Positions 7,005-10,000 of a DNA stretch of 10,000 nucleotides are shown here, piece by piece. The stretch comes from Candidatus Hydrogenedens sp. Lineage in GTDB: Bacteria > Hydrogenedentota > Hydrogenedentia > Hydrogenedentales > Hydrogenedentaceae. The position numbers and the translations under genes are program-made. The notes under the pieces were generated by a model. It did not search any database. It was not told where the DNA came from and was given only the letters and a program-made list of their open reading frames with translations. Positions within the stretch are counted from its first letter, which is position 1. Every line of letters starts with the position of its first letter. Location: the NCBI GenBank assembly GCA_020216745.1, contig JAIWNQ010000135.1, positions 1 through 10,000 on the forward strand, given 5' to 3'.

Positions 7005-7943
7005 ATGAATTATGTCTTTGGTCCGGTATACTCCCGAAGATTGGGAAAATCTTTGGGTATTGATACGGTACCATTTAAAACATGTTCTCAAGATTGCATC
7101 TACTGCCAATTAGGACCTACTACTTGTAAATCGCTGGAACGTGCATCATTTTGTTCTCCGGAAGTAATTATTAAGGAACTGCTTCAAAAATTACAGACAT
7201 CTAAAACAGATTATATAACCTTGGCCGGTTCCGGCGAGCCAACGTTATGTTTAGAATTGGGACAGGTTATTTCCAAAATAAAAAAAGTAACTTCTATCCC
7301 AGTGGTAGTTTTAACAAATGGGTTGTTAATGTCCCGCCAAGAAGTTCGAGAAGAACTGAAACAGGCAGATGTGGTTTGCCCATCTTTAGATGCAGGAAAT
7401 GAATATGTATTTCAGAGGGTAAACAGACCTGTCCCAGGTATAGACTTTGATACTTTCTTAAACGGTCTAATTGAGTTTCGGAAGGAATATGAAGGACAAA
7501 TATGGTTAGAGGTCCTTTTAGTTCGTGGTATTACAGACACAAAAGATGAAGTAATTCAAATTGCTCAATGTTCCGCTCGCATCAATCCTGACCGTATCCA
7601 TCTAAACACAGTAACTCGTCCGCCAGCCGACTCTTCTATCTCAGGTCTAACTGTACCAGAACTCGAAGAATTCTCTTCCCTATTTACTCCTACCGCAGAA
7701 GTTATAGCAGAGTACCCAGCAGGAATTGAGAATAATCCAATAGAAGATGAAAAAATAATTTCAGCAAATGATATTTTAGAGATACTACAACGGCATCCTT
7801 GTTCTATTACAGAATTATCATTTGCATTAAATACAAAAGAAACCAACATACACCCTTTATTAAAAGACCTGCTTCACCAAAAAAGAATTGAATCCTTTAA
7901 TATCCGTGGAAGAGAACTTTACCGTTTTATAAAACCAGAATAA
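7005..7943 (+). CDS. Radical SAM protein, COG0731-like, with C-terminal winged-helix-like region
   Basis: The 312-residue protein opens with FGPVYSRRLGKSLGID (5-20) and then the cluster motif CSQDCIYC (Cys27/31/34, the radical SAM Cx3Cx2C). LAGSGEPTL (73-81) is the GGE-like SAM-binding strand and VVLTNG (101-106) follows. These features and their order match the COG0731 group (annotated as Fe-S oxidoreductase, distantly related to wyosine-synthesis radical SAM proteins). Most members are uncharacterised, so the reaction is unknown. About residues 245-312 form a separate helical and beta segment (ANDILEILQRHPCSITELSFALN...LLKDLLHQKRIESFNIRGRELYRF). This looks like a winged helix and may bind nucleic acid or another protein. 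No strong ribosome site precedes the ATG. The upstream ferredoxin could supply electrons. Its stop lies 17 bp from the end of the converging pseudopilin gene. Confidence 0.92.
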   Translation: MNYVFGPVYSRRLGKSLGIDTVPFKTCSQDCIYCQLGPTTCKSLERASFCSPEVIIKELLQKLQTSKTDYITLAGSGEPTLCLELGQVISKIKKVTSIPVVVLTNGLLMSRQEVREELKQADVVCPSLDAGNEYVFQRVNRPVPGIDFDTFLNGLIEFRKEYEGQIWLEVLLVRGITDTKDEVIQIAQCSARINPDRIHLNTVTRPPADSSISGLTVPELEEFSSLFTPTAEVIAEYPAGIENNPIEDEKIISANDILEILQRHPCSITELSFALNTKETNIHPLLKDLLHQKRIESFNIRGRELYRFIKPE

Positions 7944-7960
7944 TTAATATCTTATGGCTT

Positions 7961-8905
7961 TTATTCAACAATAAAGATATAAGGACCCCAACTATTTGCT
8001 TCATCTGCTTTCGGCAGTTTATTTGTAGCATGAAGTCTCACGCCCGGTTTTACCTCTACCTCATACTCCAACGCCGCCTCACCTTTCCTTCGAGATTCAA
8101 AATGGAAATCCAATTCTCCATTATCATTTAAGTCACGAGTAGCCAAAAAGTAAGTCCTTAATGCAAGAATATGATACACATCTCTCGGAGGTTCGGTACC
8201 TAACGGTTCAGGGACAACACCACCTGTTGAACCACCTGGTCCAACGCTGATTAATACAAATGCATCATAAACAGATGGCGGAAAAGTTACATCTTGAAGT
8301 AACGGATGATTTGACTCCCATGCCTCAGCATAAAAATAACCATTTTCTATCCAATAACGACGTGCCTTCTGAAATTGCCTTTTATTTATAGGAGCATATA
8401 CAAACGGACGCTGGTCCATCTCAGCCAATCGATTTAACTCGCCCCCAGGATTGTTACTACCTCGATAAAGTTCTGTCGGAAATGAATACACACCCGTTGC
8501 TTGACTTTTTGACCCCATAGGCAAAAATTCCATAAGACTAATTCTACCATCACGATTGGTATCAAACCCTTCCGAAAACTCGTCCATATATTTACGATTT
8601 CCATGAACCTTCAAAAGAGCAGTATATGGTCTCAACATAAATAACTCATCATCAGGAATTTGTCCAGACTGAAAATCTCGTTTTTGCCAATTTACAAAAC
8701 CATAACCTGGCGGATATGTGTTATGGTCCGTAAAATACGCCGTCATAGCAGTTCGTATCTGGAGAAATGTATTATCCATCCGCCGTAATTTCGCACGTTC
8801 ACGGATACGAGGCAAAACAGCAAAAGTAAAGCCAGCAAGAATAGCGATAATAGCTATAACGGTTAGCAATTCAATAAGTGTAAACCCAAATAACCTCTTT
8901 TTCAT
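7961..8905 (-). CDS. Long type II/IV pseudopilin with an EF-hand loop
   Basis: The N-terminus MKKRLFG|FTLIELLTVIAIIAILAG is a class III prepilin signal. A prepilin peptidase would cut after Gly7, leaving Phe8 to be methylated and Glu12 as the key Glu5 of the mature helix; a basic stretch (33-42) follows. The RMDNTFLQIRTAMTAYFTDHNTYPP region resembles GspG-type major pseudopilins. At 314 residues, however, it is about twice their length, and it lacks the signs of the DUF1559 prepilin family. Residues 115-126 (DTNRDGRISLME) form a complete 12-position EF-hand calcium loop. A second, weaker DLNDNGELD loop lies at 258-266. DAFVLISVGPGG (214-225) is a common pseudopilin C-domain motif. The ribosome site AGAGGA is well placed. 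No other secretion or pilus genes lie nearby, so it probably serves machinery encoded elsewhere: secretion, adhesion or a surface fibre. Confidence 0.9.
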   Translation of the reverse strand: MKKRLFGFTLIELLTVIAIIAILAGFTFAVLPRIRERAKLRRMDNTFLQIRTAMTAYFTDHNTYPPGYGFVNWQKRDFQSGQIPDDELFMLRPYTALLKVHGNRKYMDEFSEGFDTNRDGRISLMEFLPMGSKSQATGVYSFPTELYRGSNNPGGELNRLAEMDQRPFVYAPINKRQFQKARRYWIENGYFYAEAWESNHPLLQDVTFPPSVYDAFVLISVGPGGSTGGVVPEPLGTEPPRDVYHILALRTYFLATRDLNDNGELDFHFESRRKGEAALEYEVEVKPGVRLHATNKLPKADEANSWGPYIFIVE

Positions 8906-8945
8906 ATAGTAATCCTCTTTATTTCAACTACGGCTTGCTCTGTCT

Positions 8946-8951
8946 ATTATA
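8946..8951 (-). promoter_or_regulatory. Possible -10 element for the pseudopilin gene
   Basis: Read on the minus strand, TATAAT stands 40 bp before the pseudopilin start, preceded by TATG. No good -35 element is visible. The spacing suits a short leader, but in such AT-rich DNA the match could be chance. Confidence 0.3.
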
Positions 8952-9033
8952 CATAATAACATATAACAATAACGATTGGGCAAATTTAAAAATTTTTATC
9001 AACTTTTATTCTCATTTTCTCGTTTTCTTTTAC

Positions 9034-9047
9034 AACAAATATTTGTT
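9034..9047. promoter_or_regulatory. Perfect 14-bp palindrome in a divergent intergenic region
   Basis: AACAAATATTTGTT is a perfect inverted repeat without a spacer, near the middle of the 279-bp gap (8906-9184) between the pseudopilin and the small lysine-tailed protein. It could be an operator serving both genes. The rest of the gap is T-rich on the plus strand and shows no gene, tRNA or terminator. Base composition makes chance occurrence quite possible. Confidence 0.2.
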
Positions 9048-9135
9048 TGTCTTCATAGTATAAATGTGCAAATAAAGATGGGAATAATTATTTTTAGTTT
9101 CGTTTATAAAATTGTTTTTATTTGTCTTGATAACA

Positions 9136-9144
9136 TGCTATAAT
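9136..9144 (+). promoter_or_regulatory. Extended -10 promoter element for the 94-residue gene
   Basis: TGCTATAAT is an exact TGnTATAAT match 40 bp before the start codon, predicting transcription from about 9151 and a leader of about 34 nt that ends in a strong AAGGAG ribosome site. No standard -35 hexamer sits at 17 bp. This is the cleanest complete expression signal in the window. Confidence 0.65.
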
Positions 9145-9184
9145 GCACTTAATACAATATAACCATTAAGATAAGGAGTGAATC

Positions 9185-9469
9185 ATGGGAGCAAAACACT
9201 CTGTCGAACAAATTTTTGAGCAGGCAGCAAAATTTGTTGTCAAGCAAAAGGGCACATGGGACCATGCTGACTGGGAAAACTTTCTTGGAAAGATTGCAGA
9301 ATATGAGCTGGAACTACATGATGAACTTATGATTAAATTAGGGGCACTCTTGGAGTTGGGCAAATATTTTTATTCCAATCTTCCTGAAACTGTCGGGAAA
9401 AAACCGAAGAAAACAAAAAAAAATTCGGTAAAAAAGACAAAAGAATCAAGTGAAGAAACCTTAGATTAA
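9185..9469 (+). CDS. Small protein of unknown function with a lysine-rich tail
   Basis: I do not recognise this 94-residue protein. Residues 1-70 look like a compact, mostly helical, acidic domain rich in aromatic residues (HSVEQIFEQAAKFVVKQKGTW, then DHADWENFLGKIAEYELELHDE and LMIKLGALLELGKYFYSNL). Residues 71-94 are a low-complexity tail, KKPKKTKKNSVKKTK followed by SSEETLD, similar in composition to histone H1-like or nucleoid-associated tails. No signal peptide or membrane helix is seen. AAGGAG six bases before the ATG and an extended -10 promoter at 9136-9144 argue for a real, well-expressed gene. It is divergent from the pseudopilin gene and converges on the gene at 9531. A nucleic-acid or polyanion-binding role for the tail is inferred from composition only; the helical part might mediate oligomerisation. 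Confidence 0.8.
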   Translation: MGAKHSVEQIFEQAAKFVVKQKGTWDHADWENFLGKIAEYELELHDELMIKLGALLELGKYFYSNLPETVGKKPKKTKKNSVKKTKESSEETLD

Positions 9470-9530
9470 TCCGAAAACAGACTTTTAGAATTCGTTCTTA
9501 TCTGTTCAGTTCGTAGTATGAGTGGAGCAG

Positions 9531-10000
9531 TTAATTGATATAACCGCAGTGGGTTGTGTTATTCCCCGTTACACGAATGGTTTGGGAACTTTTACTTGTA
9601 TTACGGATTTCTACATCATAAACTCGGTCAGGAGCATTAAATCGGTAGCGATACATATCATCACCAAAAGATGAAGATGAACCTGTGATTGAACCAGATT
9701 TGCCACGTATATTAATGCTACTACCTGAACCCCATTGGTTACTACTCCCCTGCCAATACTCATTATTTCCCGAACTATAACAATCGATATTAAATCGGAT
9801 TTGTGAACCACTCATATAATATGTTCCCGAAACGGTCTCGCCATTCGTGTTTCGAAAATTAAAACTACCACTTTGTCCCTGTCTCGTCTGAATATTTCCA
9901 TACCATCCACTTAAAGATAACCGTTTAACCCCTGAAATTCCTTCCTTCTCACTTTTCTTCCCATGATACAAAGCATCAATAACCCCAACAAGAGCAGAAA
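9531..10000 (-). CDS. Gly/Ser/Asn-rich, probably beta-structured protein, N-terminus outside the window
   Basis: The reading frame stays open to the right edge (codons readable from 9998 downward give SALVGVIDALYHGKK), so the TTG at 9971 is not needed as a start and the gene is best treated as 5'-truncated by the window. The upstream SALVGVIDAL may be the end of a membrane segment or signal sequence. After a charged link (GKKSEKEGISGVKRL) come about 130 residues of beta-like sequence: LSLSGWYGNIQTRQGQSGSF, FRNTNGETVSGTYYMSGSQI, SSINIRGKSGSITGSSSSFG, YRFNAPDRVYDVEIRNTS and a closing TGNNTTHCGYIN. Two cysteines (in DCYSSG and THCGY) could form a disulfide, which fits an exported protein. I cannot assign a family. 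Amino-acid bias toward Gly, Ser, Asn and Thr resembles surface or periplasmic beta-sandwich domains. It converges on the lysine-tailed gene with a 61-bp gap. Confidence 0.75.
   Translation of the reverse strand, partial: SALVGVIDALYHGKKSEKEGISGVKRLSLSGWYGNIQTRQGQSGSFNFRNTNGETVSGTYYMSGSQIRFNIDCYSSGNNEYWQGSSNQWGSGSSINIRGKSGSITGSSSSFGDDMYRYRFNAPDRVYDVEIRNTSKSSQTIRVTGNNTTHCGYIN

Noticed and set aside
7957..7975. AT-rich hairpin between the converging radical SAM and pseudopilin genes
   Set aside because: The stem is almost entirely A-T pairs and overlaps the pseudopilin stop codon, so stability is poor. A bidirectional terminator is possible but not supportable.
8906..9184. Possible small RNA or tRNA in the longest gap
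   Set aside because: No cloverleaf, no stable GC-rich hairpin and no T-run terminator are visible. The gap is explained by two divergent promoters.
9476..9506. AACAGA / TCTGTT inverted repeat between converging genes
   Set aside because: Six-base arms with a 19-nt loop and no T-tract; likely chance.
9969..9971. TTG as start codon of the right-edge gene
   Set aside because: The frame continues open upstream to the window boundary and there is no ribosome site at suitable distance, so the true start is probably outside the window.
1..10000. Mobile element, CRISPR array or defence system
   Set aside because: No transposase, integrase, terminal repeats, regularly spaced direct repeats or toxin-antitoxin-like pair was found. 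Base composition looks uniform by eye.

Overview
The window is AT-rich bacterial DNA with tightly packed, intact genes. I see no insertion sequence, phage gene, CRISPR array, tRNA or rRNA. The content suggests a Gram-negative-type anaerobe. It has a 2[4Fe-4S] ferredoxin beside a radical SAM enzyme, a long pseudopilin with the FTLIELLTVIAIIAILA-type leader common in Planctomycetes/Lentisphaerae/Hydrogenedentota-like lineages, a bactofilin, and a LysM-amidase architecture I recall from Acidobacteria-like genomes. The phylum cannot be fixed from this sequence alone.

Layout. 1-272 is the C-terminal end of an M23 (LytM) peptidoglycan endopeptidase, followed on the same strand by a bactofilin (327-713), a known cell-shape pairing. 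A converging gene (759-1235, minus) encodes a small orphan regulator: a degenerate receiver domain joined directly to a Fis-type helix-turn-helix. It diverges from a MATE-family exporter (1341-2738). Next come a 612-residue secreted N-acetylmuramoyl-L-alanine amidase with LysM-like modules (2843-4681), a monofunctional mannose-1-phosphate guanylyltransferase (4761-5891) and a rhomboid intramembrane serine protease (5913-6581).

A second group holds a 59-residue ferredoxin (6780-6959) and a COG0731-type radical SAM protein with a C-terminal winged-helix-like part (7005-7943). It converges on a 314-residue pseudopilin (7961-8905, minus) that carries a complete EF-hand loop. A 279-bp divergent intergenic region separates the pseudopilin from a 94-residue protein of unknown function with a lysine-rich tail (9185-9469). 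The window ends inside a Gly/Ser/Asn-rich, probably beta-structured protein (9531-10000, minus) whose N-terminus lies beyond the right edge.

How the genes fit together: the M23 peptidase, bactofilin, LysM amidase, GDP-mannose synthesis, rhomboid and pseudopilin all concern the cell envelope, so the region reads as an envelope and housekeeping neighbourhood. Three plus-strand transcription units (before 4761, 6780 and 9185) are each preceded by an exact TGnTATAAT extended -10 element, which gives a rare glimpse of this organism's promoter grammar. I found no clear multi-gene new system. The best leads are the receiver-like/Fis regulator, the Ca2+-loop pseudopilin, and the two unrecognised proteins at the right end.
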